Shown here: positions 45,309 to 54,664 of the stretch, in pieces | How the letters are laid out: every line of letters starts with the position of its first letter | Numbering within the stretch: position 1 is the first letter of the stretch | Assembly (NCBI GenBank): GCA_020060765.1 | Contig: JAGUZQ010000055.1 | Coordinates: 1-58,088 of the forward strand | Direction of reading: 5' to 3' | Length of the DNA: 58,088 nt | DNA from: Planctomycetota bacterium | GTDB lineage: Bacteria; Planctomycetota; SZUA-567 | Translations under genes and position numbers: made by a program | The notes under the pieces: generated by a model | What the model saw: the letters and a program-made list of their open reading frames with translations, nothing else | Databases searched by the model: none | What the model was told of the DNA's origin: nothing

Positions 45309-48300
45309 CTATTGCAAAAAACCTTCCTGCAGGTCAACCAACCGTTCGGTAGCCATCTTCTGCCAGAATTCCGGCCCGATGAACTGCAGTTTCATATCCG
45401 AGGTATCGCGCAGGTTTTGCGCGGCGTTGCGGGCGAGGCGATACTTGGTTTCTGCCTCGCGCGCGCGCCCCAGTTTTTTCAGGCACTCGGCCATCATGTA
45501 AATCAGGTAAGGCCCGTCGCGGGGGGAAAGGCGGTCGTGCGCCGCCTGGTACACTCGGTAAGCCTTGTGAATAGCGTCCTTGTAATGGGTTTCGTCGTCG
45601 GGAGCCGTCTGTATGATCTGGTCGGCCTCGTCCAGCCAGCTCTGCCCCAGCAGGAAATATGCGTTCCGGCGCAGGGAAGAAAGATATTTCTGGTGATACC
45701 CCGGCCCTTCGGACACGCCCAGGCGCGCGGTGCGCGGAATGCCGCCCTCGGATTTCTGCCCGGCCAGCGCGTCGACTATTGCCAGGTACAGCGTCTGCGG
45801 CACGCTTTCGTCAAACATGATGTCGGGATAATTGTTCGCGTCCAGCATGTCCTGCAGATGCAGGCGCGCCTCGACCGCGTGGGCGCGGTCGTTCTGCTTG
45901 TCAGCCAGAACAAGCTGGGTGCGGGCGATGAAATACTCGCTGACAAAACGCGCGCACAGAATCTCCCCGTAATCCTCAGGAGCGACGTTCATGTCCTCGC
46001 CGACGTAATCCTCCGGGCTTCTCTTCAGCAGGTACCGCTCCAGGCTTTCGCGCAGCATCGCCTCGGCGTTGCGGTAGTATTCCAACCACGTATCGGGTCG
46101 AGCCGGGTTCTGCGGCGAACGCGCGGCTTCCTCTTCCCGCCGCTTGTTCTCGGCAATCCGGAACCAGGTCGGCCCCAGCGCGAAAGTCGCCCAGCGCCAC
46201 GGGCGCGAATCGGGACCCAGGCCAGGCAGGCGGCGGATGCCGTTAAAGGCCTGCAAAGCGGAATCGATCTGTACCGCGCCGTCACGCAGGATTTCCGGCA
46301 GCGGGTTTTCCGGATCGCCGACGGGATCGACCTTTTCCTCCTTGCTGGCAGCCAGCGATTCCATCTGCAGGAAAGTCTCTCCCAGGTAATAGATCGCTTT
46401 ACGGCCGTCGGGGGTCTTGCGGAAAGAAGCGTCGCGGTAAACCTCTGTCGCCTTTTTCAGTTCGCCCAGCTTGCAGTATGCCCGCCCCAGCAGATTCTGC
46501 GCCTCGCCGCCGCGGTCGGAACCGCCGTAACGCTGCACGAAACTTTCCAGCGCCTCGACCACCCGGCCGTACTGCCGGGCGGAATAGAAGTTGGAACCGG
46601 CTTTCCACAACGCCTCTCCTTCCCGCGTCCCGCCCGGATCTTCCTCCGCCACACGCAGGTAAGTACGCGCGGCCTCGGCGGTTAGTTCCTCCGCGTGGGC
46701 TTCCTCGAAAAACGGCGCGCCCGCCACCACCCCCGCCAGCCGGGAATACAGTTCCGCCGTCTGCAGCAGAACCTCTCCGCGCGCGGGATGGTAATTGGCC
46801 AACATGAAACCGTTGACATCCGCCGCACTGACCAGACACCGGCGTAGCCGGGTTGCTGCCTCCCGCCTGCTTTTGACCGAGGTGGCATCGCGTCCGGCAG
46901 CTTCGGCCAGATCCGCCTGCTGGACGTATTTTCGCGACAGCTCGGCAAGGTCGGACAATATCTCATCTTCCGACACCAGCATTCCCTGTGGCAGTTCCGC
47001 CAGCGGCGGGAACGGCTCGAACACCTCGCCCTTGGGGGATTCGATCATGCTTTCCAGGTGCGAGTTTTCCAGCAAAAGCCGGTTAAGCCATTCGATCTCG
47101 CGCTGATCGAGGGAAATCCGGTCGAGAGCCAACAGGTAAAGCGTATCCTCGCCCAGCCTGACGTTGACAAAATCCTCGGGCAGGTAAAAGTCATTGCGGT
47201 ACAGCAGCGTGTTCAGACTGGAAAGCACGGTCTCGACCTGTTCTTTCTGCGCCTTGCGGGTGCGGGAAATATGCTGCATGCTGCGCCTGGCTTCTCCCGG
47301 CAGCAGTTCCCAGACGCGCTTGTCGGGAGAACGCTCCTTTTTGCTTTCCGCCTCGATCACCCCGTCACAAAAATCCAGCCAGTTCACATCCTCGGTTTTG
47401 AGCAGACTGGAAGTCTTTTTCTCCATGCCGCCCAGAAACCAGATTCGCGCGCGGTGCAGATCGCCTTCCAAAATATAGGTTTTCGCGATTCCCTGCCGAC
47501 AGGCGATTTCAACTTCCTGGCCGGGATAGTTCAGCTTGGTGTCCTGGTAGACCTCGCGCGCCTTGTCGATCCTGCCGTCGGCCAGCAGGCTGCGGGCGAT
47601 ATAGACCTGGCTGGCGGCGGTGAAATATCCCTCCGCCCCGCCCTTGGCACCTTCGAAAAACACCCGCGCCTTGCGCAGGAGCAGATCCCGCTGTGCGCGC
47701 AGGGTCAGGCGCGGCCTGGTGGCGAGAGTAGTCATAGCTCCTGCCAGCCCCTGCACCGAAGTAGTCACCGGCCCCGGTATTTCTACGCCGCTTTCGAAGA
47801 GAAACCGTCCCAACGCGAGCGGGATGGCACGCGTCCGCTCGGGCAGGGGCTTGCCGGAAAACGATCTGAGGATATCCTGTACCGACTCGCCTTCCCGACC
47901 GATGACGTCCCACCAGGTTTCGCGCCCCACCGTCATGCCCTCGGCCAGGGAGAGATAGGCGATACCACCGCGGAAATAGGCTTCCCGCAGGATTTTTTCC
48001 GGGGCGCTTGCCTCCACCACCTGCGTGTAGCGGTCTATGGCGGCGCGAAACAGGCGTCCGCTCAGATCCAGCGTCTTGTCCCGCTCGGTCTCGCGCCTGC
48101 CCGCCGCGTCGCGCATCGCCGCACGCCCCTGTTCCTCGTAAGCCCGGCCCAGTCGCATCAAGGCATAAAACAGTTTTTCGCTGCGCGGCGACTGCAACAG
48201 GAAGATCCGGTATTCGCGCTCGGCTTCGGGAAACTTGCCGGTTTTTTCGTAAGCGAGAGCCAGGTAATAATGCAGGTTGATTCTGTCCTCCGGCGTCATC

Positions 48301-49106
48301 TCGAAGTCGGCTGGCAGGATGGAACGTGACTCGCCGTGGTTCACCGCCTCGACCGTTTCCGCCAGCCCCACCTCGTCGCGCAGCCGCTCCAGCTCCGCCT
48401 GCTCGAATTCCTGCGCCAGCGCCTCCAGATTGGACAGAGCGGTCTCGTAACGCTCCAGGCCTATCTCGATAATGGCGCGGTTGTAGCGCAGGTAACGCAG
48501 CCGCCTGGTCTGACGGGTTTTGATTTCCTCCGTGCCGGGCAAAACATCCGGATTCAGGGAAAAATTCGCCTTGATATATTTTTCGCGCAGGTCGCCTTCC
48601 GGAAAAGTGGCCTCCCATTCCTCCGCCTTGCCGTAAGCCCAGACCGCGTCGCCCAGTTTTTTCCGGGCTTCGAACGGAAACCGGTCGGCGTAAAGCTGCA
48701 TGCTCCTGCCCAGCAGCATGTAGGGGTTGATGAATTCAGGATGATAGCGCAAGGCATTGGCGTGATGGATGAACAAATCCTCGAACCGCTGTTCGGTCTG
48801 CTGGATTTTGAGCGTCATTTCATCGTGGCCGAGAATTTTGTCCTGGTCGAGCACATCGCGCAGGGTGGCCAGTCCCTTGCCGTACATAGTTGATGCGTCG
48901 TCTATTTTCAGGGTGGCTTTTTCCGGATAGACACAGTAAGCCACAATCGACAGCATTACTGAAAAACCGAGCAAGCCCAGAGGGTGGTAATACCAGATTT
49001 TTGCCAGCAGCCCCGAAGGAGGCTGCTGGCCTTCCTCTTCCGCCGCCAACGCCAGATCCAGGTCGGCAGCGTCGCTCAGTTCCGGCAATTCGGTTTCGGG
49101 AGACAA
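45309..49106 (-). CDS. Giant membrane-anchored TPR protein (1265 aa)
   Basis: A cytoplasmic N-terminal segment of about 40 residues, one membrane helix (about 43-60, LLGFSVMLSIVAYCVY), then about 1200 periplasmic residues of degenerate TPRs (INLHYYLALAYEKTGKFPEAEREY; LWKAGSNFYSARQYGRVVEAL; AYCKLGELKKATEVYRDA). It heads the operon with the FlgN-like, kinase, regulator and ligase genes. The start is TTG with GGAG upstream; a sigma-70 promoter lies 56 bp upstream. It may scaffold envelope glycan assembly; that is inference from the operon. Confidence 0.85.
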   Translation of the reverse strand: MSPETELPELSDAADLDLALAAEEEGQQPPSGLLAKIWYYHPLGLLGFSVMLSIVAYCVYPEKATLKIDDASTMYGKGLATLRDVLDQDKILGHDEMTLKIQQTEQRFEDLFIHHANALRYHPEFINPYMLLGRSMQLYADRFPFEARKKLGDAVWAYGKAEEWEATFPEGDLREKYIKANFSLNPDVLPGTEEIKTRQTRRLRYLRYNRAIIEIGLERYETALSNLEALAQEFEQAELERLRDEVGLAETVEAVNHGESRSILPADFEMTPEDRINLHYYLALAYEKTGKFPEAEREYRIFLLQSPRSEKLFYALMRLGRAYEEQGRAAMRDAAGRRETERDKTLDLSGRLFRAAIDRYTQVVEASAPEKILREAYFRGGIAYLSLAEGMTVGRETWWDVIGREGESVQDILRSFSGKPLPERTRAIPLALGRFLFESGVEIPGPVTTSVQGLAGAMTTLATRPRLTLRAQRDLLLRKARVFFEGAKGGAEGYFTAASQVYIARSLLADGRIDKAREVYQDTKLNYPGQEVEIACRQGIAKTYILEGDLHRARIWFLGGMEKKTSSLLKTEDVNWLDFCDGVIEAESKKERSPDKRVWELLPGEARRSMQHISRTRKAQKEQVETVLSSLNTLLYRNDFYLPEDFVNVRLGEDTLYLLALDRISLDQREIEWLNRLLLENSHLESMIESPKGEVFEPFPPLAELPQGMLVSEDEILSDLAELSRKYVQQADLAEAAGRDATSVKSRREAATRLRRCLVSAADVNGFMLANYHPARGEVLLQTAELYSRLAGVVAGAPFFEEAHAEELTAEAARTYLRVAEEDPGGTREGEALWKAGSNFYSARQYGRVVEALESFVQRYGGSDRGGEAQNLLGRAYCKLGELKKATEVYRDASFRKTPDGRKAIYYLGETFLQMESLAASKEEKVDPVGDPENPLPEILRDGAVQIDSALQAFNGIRRLPGLGPDSRPWRWATFALGPTWFRIAENKRREEEAARSPQNPARPDTWLEYYRNAEAMLRESLERYLLKRSPEDYVGEDMNVAPEDYGEILCARFVSEYFIARTQLVLADKQNDRAHAVEARLHLQDMLDANNYPDIMFDESVPQTLYLAIVDALAGQKSEGGIPRTARLGVSEGPGYHQKYLSSLRRNAYFLLGQSWLDEADQIIQTAPDDETHYKDAIHKAYRVYQAAHDRLSPRDGPYLIYMMAECLKKLGRAREAETKYRLARNAAQNLRDTSDMKLQFIGPEFWQKMATERLVDLQEGFLQ

Positions 49107-49161
49107 GGGCTGTCACTCCAGGACTTTAACGGTTACATCTGATGAAAATACACCAAGTTAG

Positions 49162-49190
49162 ATTGTATATGTGCGGCAGGGGACGGGCAA
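49162..49190 (-). promoter_or_regulatory. Sigma-70-type promoter of the TPR/two-component/ligase operon
   Basis: On the minus strand: TTGCCC (49185-49190), a 17-bp spacer, and TACAAT (49162-49167), about 56 bp before the TTG start at 49106. Confidence 0.6.
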
Positions 49191-49208
49191 GGGTCTTTTC
49201 CGGAAAAG

Positions 49209-49475
49209 GTTGAAACAACCAGGGCTATCGCATTAAAATGATGCAAAATCCGCCGAAAAAGGCTGAATAGCTGAATGGCATACTGGCTTACTGGCTGCAA
49301 TTATCATTACACGTTGCATTTTGTAAAGCGAAGCATCTGTCAGTTGTCCCCAATCGTCGCTGTTGCGCGAAAGCTTCCGCGAGATCACAAAAAAAGCCAT
49401 CATGCCAGTCAGCCATTTGGCAAATAAGCCGCAAGGGTACGCTTATTTTTAATGCTATAGCTCTGTTGAAACAAC
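49209..49475. mobile_element. MITE-like element with terminal inverted repeats and 11-bp direct repeats
   Basis: GTTGAAACAAC occurs at 49209-49219 and 49465-49475. Just inside are inverted ends AGGGCTATCGCATTAAAA (49221) and TTTTAATGCTATAGCTCT (ending 49464), 16 of 18 matching. Internal arms 49261-49298 and 49395-49432 are built of TGGCTTACTGGCTG-like words and pair with each other. There is no transposase ORF in 245 bp, so it would need a transposase elsewhere. The rest of 49107-49600 holds the divergent promoter and the GH172 leader. Confidence 0.7.
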
Positions 49476-49600
49476 TCCTTTGATAATCAAAGACCATAAG
49501 AAATCACAAAAAATACAGAATATCTGCCATTTTTCGCTTTTGCGCCAGATAGTATGCTTCTAGGAGTTGTCGCGTTCAATCTTTTCAGAAAGGATTCCTT

Positions 49601-50779
49601 ATGTTTTCCAGTATTACAAAAATTACAAATGCGCGCACCGGACGTTGTTCTTCTTGGGATACCACCGGCCGCAATAAGGATTCATGGGATTTTGAACCGG
49701 GGGAAACAAAAGTGCTAGCGGAAATTGACGGCCCGGGGCGCATAACCCATATCTGGATGACCCAGGGACACCATTACCGCGAATGCCTTCTCCGGTTCTA
49801 CTGGGATGGAGCTAAACACCCCAGTGTAGACGTTCCGCTGGGAGATTTTTTTTGTCTGGGCAACGGCTACGTCAATTCCTTCCAATCTGCGCTTTTCACC
49901 TGCAGCACCCATCATAACAACCAGATTGAAAAAGGTGCGGCGCTCAACTGTTATGTCCCCATGCCATTCAAGAAACACGCCCGGATAGAACTGGTCAATC
50001 AAAGCAAGGAATCTCACCGGCACTATTTTTATATAGATTACGAAACTTGTCCCGACAAATTCGACCGGGACGAAGGATACTTCCACGCGGAATTTCGCAG
50101 GGAAAATCCGTTTGGCGGCTGGGAACCGGAAATAAGAGTAAACAGCCCGGAGGCAGACATTGTCAATGCGTGCAAGGAAGCCTGGGAGAACAATTATGTG
50201 ATTCTTCAAACCAAGGGAAAAGGGCATTATATCGGCTGCAATGTTTCCGTAACAAATTTGCAGGGAACCTGGTGGGGCGAGGGTGATGACATGATCTGGG
50301 TCGACGGTTACAAGTGGCCACCGGAGTTGCATGGAACCGGCTCCGAGGATTACTTCAACCAGGCGTGGGGCATGCAGGGAAACGCTTTCCTGCACAATGG
50401 CTCTTCGATTTTTGAAGGCGATACATTCGGCGCCGGGCACATCAGCCTCTATGGCGGCGTGTTCGGGGGCTACCAGACCAGCTATGTGTTTCACCTCGAA
50501 AATCCAGTCAGATTCCAGAAAGAAATAAAAGTGACGATGGAGCACGGCCACGGCAACCACCTGGCCAATGAGATGAGCAGCGTTGCGTATTGGTATTCCG
50601 AAAAACCGGTAAAAGTGGCGTGTCCGCCCGCCGTCGCCAAGCGAATGCCAATCTATCGGGATAATAAGGGGAAATGGCTTATCGATAAAAAGAATCAAAC
50701 CACTTCCAGAGTAATCAAGCTTAATCCCGAGATGAAACTGATGAAGAAGAAGTGGCAGGAAAAAATGAAACAGAAGTGA
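49601..50779 (+). CDS. GH172 (DUF2961) glycoside hydrolase
   Basis: A 392-aa protein matching DUF2961: GPGRITHIWMT near the N-terminus, LLRFYWDG, VPLGDFF, and the conserved HGTGSEDYFNQAW with Glu249, likely one of the acidic catalytic residues. Characterised GH172 members act on difructose dianhydride, alpha-fructofuranosides or D-arabinofuranosides. No signal peptide is present, so it probably acts on an imported sugar. AAAGGA precedes the ATG. The sugar genes at 50864 and 52215 are convergent to it across a shared terminator. Confidence 0.88.
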   Translation: MFSSITKITNARTGRCSSWDTTGRNKDSWDFEPGETKVLAEIDGPGRITHIWMTQGHHYRECLLRFYWDGAKHPSVDVPLGDFFCLGNGYVNSFQSALFTCSTHHNNQIEKGAALNCYVPMPFKKHARIELVNQSKESHRHYFYIDYETCPDKFDRDEGYFHAEFRRENPFGGWEPEIRVNSPEADIVNACKEAWENNYVILQTKGKGHYIGCNVSVTNLQGTWWGEGDDMIWVDGYKWPPELHGTGSEDYFNQAWGMQGNAFLHNGSSIFEGDTFGAGHISLYGGVFGGYQTSYVFHLENPVRFQKEIKVTMEHGHGNHLANEMSSVAYWYSEKPVKVACPPAVAKRMPIYRDNKGKWLIDKKNQTTSRVIKLNPEMKLMKKKWQEKMKQK

Positions 50780-50804
50780 CTCCCATCGTATGGGTTAAGG
50801 CTAT

Positions 50805-50852
50805 AAAAAACGGGGGGCGCGTCAAGCTGACGCGCCCCCGGAGTGTGTTTTT
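50805..50852. terminator. Bidirectional rho-independent terminator
   Basis: A 12-bp stem GGGGGCGCGTCA/TGACGCGCCCCC (50813-50824 and 50828-50839) with loop AGC, flanked by A6 on the left and T5 on the right. It stands between the convergent GH172 and oxidoreductase genes and can serve both. Confidence 0.9.
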
Positions 50853-50863
50853 GAAAAAAATTG

Positions 50864-52078
50864 CTATTTTTCCATCTTAACCCATTTCGCGCCAGCCTTT
50901 CCGCTCTTGACCACCGCTTCGATGAACTGCATTCCGCGCAGGCCGGAATAGACATCTGGGTAATCCAGCGCCAGCGGCGAAGGTTTCTTGCCCGCGATTT
51001 TGCAGCGCATGGTCTCGGTGGCGTTGGCGTAGATGTTGCCAAACGCTTCGATAAACGCTTCCGGATGGCCGCCGGGCAGACGGGTGCCGCGCACGGCGGC
51101 GGGGCTGATGGCGCCGATGTACGGATTGCCGCGCCGCCAGAGTTCGGCCGGTTTGTCGTTGTAGTTGACAACCAGGTCGTTGGGATATTCCTGCCGCCAC
51201 TCCAGCATCGCCTTTTCGCCGTAGACGCGAATTTTGAGCGCGTTCTCCTCGCCGATGCTGACCTGGCTGCACAGCAGCGTACCCTTCACGCCTTTTTCCC
51301 AATGCACCAGCACGCTGGCGTCGTCGTCGAGCTTGCGCCCAGGGACGAAGCTGGTGAGGTCGGCGCAGATTTCAACCATTTGCAAGCCGGTTATGTATTC
51401 GGCCAGGTTTTCGGCATGGGTGCCGATATCGCCGATGGCTCCCGCCGCGCCGGCCTGCTTGGGATCGGTGCGCCAAGACGCCTGCTGGTTGCCGGTTTTT
51501 TCCAGCGCCTTCAGCAGCCAGCCCTGCGGATACTCGACATTGATCTTCAGCAGCTTACCCAGATGCCCTTTCTTCACGAGATCGCGCGCGAGCTTGACCA
51601 TCGGATAGCCGGTGTAATTGTGCGTGAGCGCAAACACCTTGCCGGTCTTTTTCACCACTGCGCAAAGCTGTTTGGCTTCCTTGACGTCCATGGTCATGGG
51701 CTTTTCGCAGACCACGTGGAATCCGGCTTCAAGAAACGCCTTGGCGATGGGGAAATGGAAGTTGTTCGGCACACAGATAGAAACAAAATCGACGCGTTCG
51801 CCCGCAGGCAAGGCCGATTCCTTCTCGATCATTTCCCGGTAAGAACCGTAGGCGCGCTTGGGATCGATATATTGCAATGCGCCCATCTGTTTCGATTTAT
51901 CCGGGTTGATGTCAAAAGCGCCGGCCACGAGTTCGATCTGCCCGTCCATGCGCGCGGCCTTGCGGTGCACTTCGCCGATGAAAGCGCCGGGGCCGCCGCC
52001 GATCATGCCCCATTGCAGTTTGCGAGTCATTACGTTGTCTTTCGACATTTTTGGTTCTCCCTGAAATTGAAATACCAT
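50864..52078 (-). CDS. Gfo/Idh/MocA family oxidoreductase
   Basis: A 404-aa NAD(P)-dependent sugar or inositol dehydrogenase-type protein. The Rossmann start is [16 protein letters not shown]. The catalytic Lys motif CEKPMT and a [16 protein letters not shown] stretch with the active-site His follow, then the C-terminal beta-sheet domain. The exact substrate is unknown; context (GH172, aldose epimerase) suggests a pentose or hexose. It probably starts at the annotated ATG or a few codons in (Met9). The gap to the epimerase gene is 136 bp, same strand. Confidence 0.9.
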   Translation of the reverse strand: MVFQFQGEPKMSKDNVMTRKLQWGMIGGGPGAFIGEVHRKAARMDGQIELVAGAFDINPDKSKQMGALQYIDPKRAYGSYREMIEKESALPAGERVDFVSICVPNNFHFPIAKAFLEAGFHVVCEKPMTMDVKEAKQLCAVVKKTGKVFALTHNYTGYPMVKLARDLVKKGHLGKLLKINVEYPQGWLLKALEKTGNQQASWRTDPKQAGAAGAIGDIGTHAENLAEYITGLQMVEICADLTSFVPGRKLDDDASVLVHWEKGVKGTLLCSQVSIGEENALKIRVYGEKAMLEWRQEYPNDLVVNYNDKPAELWRRGNPYIGAISPAAVRGTRLPGGHPEAFIEAFGNIYANATETMRCKIAGKKPSPLALDYPDVYSGLRGMQFIEAVVKSGKAGAKWVKMEK

Positions 52079-52214
52079 TGAATTTTCATCCCGGAACCGC
52101 TCGCGGGTAACGCAAACGGCTCGACAGTTTCAATCATACTCATTACTACCCGACGGACAACAGAAGATATTTGTCATTGCGGGTATTTTTTTGCGGTTGG
52201 TGGCGTAAACCGGG

Positions 52215-53123
52215 TTAAGCCTTTTCAAAAATCATATTGAATTCTGCCTGAAGTTTTTCTCCTGGCTGCAGAATCACCACGCCGGAAGTCTGGTCGCCCT
52301 GCGCCAACAGGTTGAACCCGTTGTTGGCATTGCTCACCGGCTCCAATGCGAAATAAGGTTTGCCCTGTGGATTGTACATTACCATATGTCCAAGTTCCTT
52401 GGAACATTCAAAAACGATTTTGCCGCCGCTTTCCGGCCAGACGATATAACCTTCGCCGTCGTAGCCGCAGCAGCAACTGCAACAGTCGAAGTAGTTGTCC
52501 GGCGCCAGCGTTTTTTCCTGCCTGAAATCCATCTTCTCCGGCGGTTCCTGGGGAGGGCCGGACGGAATGCGGTTGTTGTTGGCGTCGGGATAGACGCCGC
52601 CGTAATTCATCCGGAAGCGCACGGTCTCGCCTTCCCTGGACAACGCGCGGCTGAAATACGGGTGCCAGCCAAAACCCGCAGGCATGGCGGTACTGTCGGT
52701 ATTGGTCAGGCTCAGATACTGGCGCAGTACCGTGCCTTTCACTTCGTATTCGGCCACGGCGGAAAAACTCCACGGCCAGTTGCAGTCGTCAAAATCTTCC
52801 GTATCGAAGGTACAGCGCACCAGCGCCTCGGTGTTTTTTACGATCTTCCATTGCCGCCGCCGCGCGGTGCCGTGGATGGCGTGGTTTTCCGCGTCGCGCA
52901 ATTGATATTCTGTTCCCGCGAAAACAAATTTGCCGTGTTCGATCCGGTTGGAATAGGGGATCATCAGAAAACTCGCTTCCTGCAGATCACAGGTATCCTG
53001 CGTTGCGTCGGGCGTGAGGTCGACCCACTTGCCGCCCAGTTTTGTTTTCCACGCCATCAGCGCCGCCCCGTATTCCGGCGCGATTACGGCCTGGGAATTT
53101 TCGTTTTGCAGAACTACCGGCAT
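52215..53123 (-). CDS. Aldose 1-epimerase family protein
   Basis: A protein of about 302 aa with the galactose-mutarotase fold: IPYSNRI, the first His in HAIHG, GFGWHPYF with the catalytic His, and the catalytic Glu in ALEPVSNANNG. It interconverts alpha and beta anomers of free sugars. The reading frame is open 10 codons further upstream, but AGGAG lies 5 bases before the ATG at 53123, which I take as the start. It fits a sugar-use group with GH172 and the oxidoreductase. Confidence 0.9.
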   Translation of the reverse strand: MPVVLQNENSQAVIAPEYGAALMAWKTKLGGKWVDLTPDATQDTCDLQEASFLMIPYSNRIEHGKFVFAGTEYQLRDAENHAIHGTARRRQWKIVKNTEALVRCTFDTEDFDDCNWPWSFSAVAEYEVKGTVLRQYLSLTNTDSTAMPAGFGWHPYFSRALSREGETVRFRMNYGGVYPDANNNRIPSGPPQEPPEKMDFRQEKTLAPDNYFDCCSCCCGYDGEGYIVWPESGGKIVFECSKELGHMVMYNPQGKPYFALEPVSNANNGFNLLAQGDQTSGVVILQPGEKLQAEFNMIFEKA

Positions 53124-53181
53124 ATTTTCTCCTGAGGTCTTATTTAAAAACAAGTTGTGCCTTAAAGCATTTATCTTTGCT

Positions 53182-54618
53182 TCATTTTATTCTGATGTCG
53201 GCGCGCTCCTTGAGCAACGCCACCCATTTTTCAAAAGTTTCCCGGCGGCGTTGCATCTCCAGATACTGTCGGATATTCGCGCTGATTTCGCCCGCCAGCG
53301 GCCTCGGCTCGGCGTCGCGACGGTTGATAATCTGGCAGAACACGATCGCGGTCGATAACTCGATCGGCCCCACGATCTCGCCGAGTTTCCTGTTTTCAAG
53401 CGCCTTGCGCACCGATCCGGCCAGAGCTTCCAACGGCACCTCGCGCGAATCGCCGAAGGTGAGGACGCCTGCCTGCTCGGCGTTGGGGTCTTCGCCGCAG
53501 CGCCAGATGATCTGGTTAAAGTCCGCGCCCGCCGCCAGCGCCTGCCTGCAATCGGTGGCAATCGTTTCGGCCGGACGCGGGTCTTTGCGCTCCTCGCGAT
53601 TGCGGAAAATCACCAGCCCGCGTAACTCGACGGTAGCGGGTTGCAGATAGGCTTGTTTATTTTTTTCGTAATACTCCCGGATTTCCGCCGGGGAAATTAC
53701 ACTCGGCAGTTCGCCGTGGCGTTTCAGCATTTCGTCCATGATAAGATCGATGCGCGCCTGCCGCACCAGCCCCGCCATGCCCAGCCCCTCTGTTCTGGCG
53801 CGCATTTCCTCCGCCTTTTCCGCCACCGCTGTTTCATCAGGCTGATAACCTTCCTCCCGTGCCGCGTCCAGGACAAGCTGGCGTTCGACCAGGGATTGCA
53901 GGACTTTCGGACGTAGCGATTTTTCCTTTTCAATCAGCAGGTCGCGCCCCTCCGGCGTCAGCGCCACCCGCCCCAGTTGCATCCGCACTTCCTCCACCGC
54001 CGCGGTCAGTTCCAGTTCCAGATCGGCCTGCGGAATCGCGATGCCGTTAACCAGCGCGGCGGTGCGCAGGCCGGTAGAATCGAATTCGTCTGTCTGCGCA
54101 GGCGGGACGAAATTGTTGTATCTGGTCTCCGCAGTGCCGACGCAGGGCGCGGGGTCGTCTTTCGGCGGCGCGGAATTTTCGTTGCCGGTTTTCTGCCCGG
54201 CAGGCAGCACCACCGGAGAGTCAGGCAGAAAGCCCTGTCCGCCAGGTTGTACGCCCGCCGCCTCGGAAAGGATTTTCTGTTTGCAACCGCAGGAGCCGCA
54301 CTGAATCAACGTTCCCGGCGCGAAATGGGACAAATCCATCCGCGCGCCGCAACGGGGGCAGACCTGGTAAACTTTCGTCAACAGGTATTCCGCCGGGAAC
54401 CGGTTTTGAACCGTGCTGCAATGCGGGCAGCGAATGCGCGCGCCGTTAGGAATAGTCGTCACTACCAGCGCCTTGGCGCATTTGGGGCAGAACTGCACCC
54501 GCCGCAATTCGACAGTCGGCCCGTCGAGACTGAATTCCTCGGCCAAGGCGAACTTATCAGCCGCGCCGAACGCACCGCCCAAGCAGATGCACATTAATAT
54601 GAACAGTCTCAGCCGCAT
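53182..54618 (-). CDS. Secreted SurA/parvulin-like protein with N-terminal zinc ribbons
   Basis: A 478-aa protein. The signal peptide (about 1-26) is followed by two CxxC...CxxC ribbons (Cys44/47/64/67 and Cys87/90/107/110). After a Pro-rich linker comes a SurA_N-like region (about 185-310: LVNGIAIPQADLELELTAAV; LQSLVERQLVLDAAREEGY) and a PpiC-type domain (about 315-440: ATVELRGLVIFRN; GADFNQIIWRCGEDPNAEQAG; GEIVGPIEL). A periplasmic folding factor is likely. Zinc ribbons after a signal peptide are unusual. The start may be correct as given, because the signal directly follows it. Confidence 0.8.
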   Translation of the reverse strand: MRLRLFILMCICLGGAFGAADKFALAEEFSLDGPTVELRRVQFCPKCAKALVVTTIPNGARIRCPHCSTVQNRFPAEYLLTKVYQVCPRCGARMDLSHFAPGTLIQCGSCGCKQKILSEAAGVQPGGQGFLPDSPVVLPAGQKTGNENSAPPKDDPAPCVGTAETRYNNFVPPAQTDEFDSTGLRTAALVNGIAIPQADLELELTAAVEEVRMQLGRVALTPEGRDLLIEKEKSLRPKVLQSLVERQLVLDAAREEGYQPDETAVAEKAEEMRARTEGLGMAGLVRQARIDLIMDEMLKRHGELPSVISPAEIREYYEKNKQAYLQPATVELRGLVIFRNREERKDPRPAETIATDCRQALAAGADFNQIIWRCGEDPNAEQAGVLTFGDSREVPLEALAGSVRKALENRKLGEIVGPIELSTAIVFCQIINRRDAEPRPLAGEISANIRQYLEMQRRRETFEKWVALLKERADIRIK

Positions 54619-54664
54619 TTCGTTCTTTTCAAATCAATCTGTTGTAAATACGAACAACATTTGC

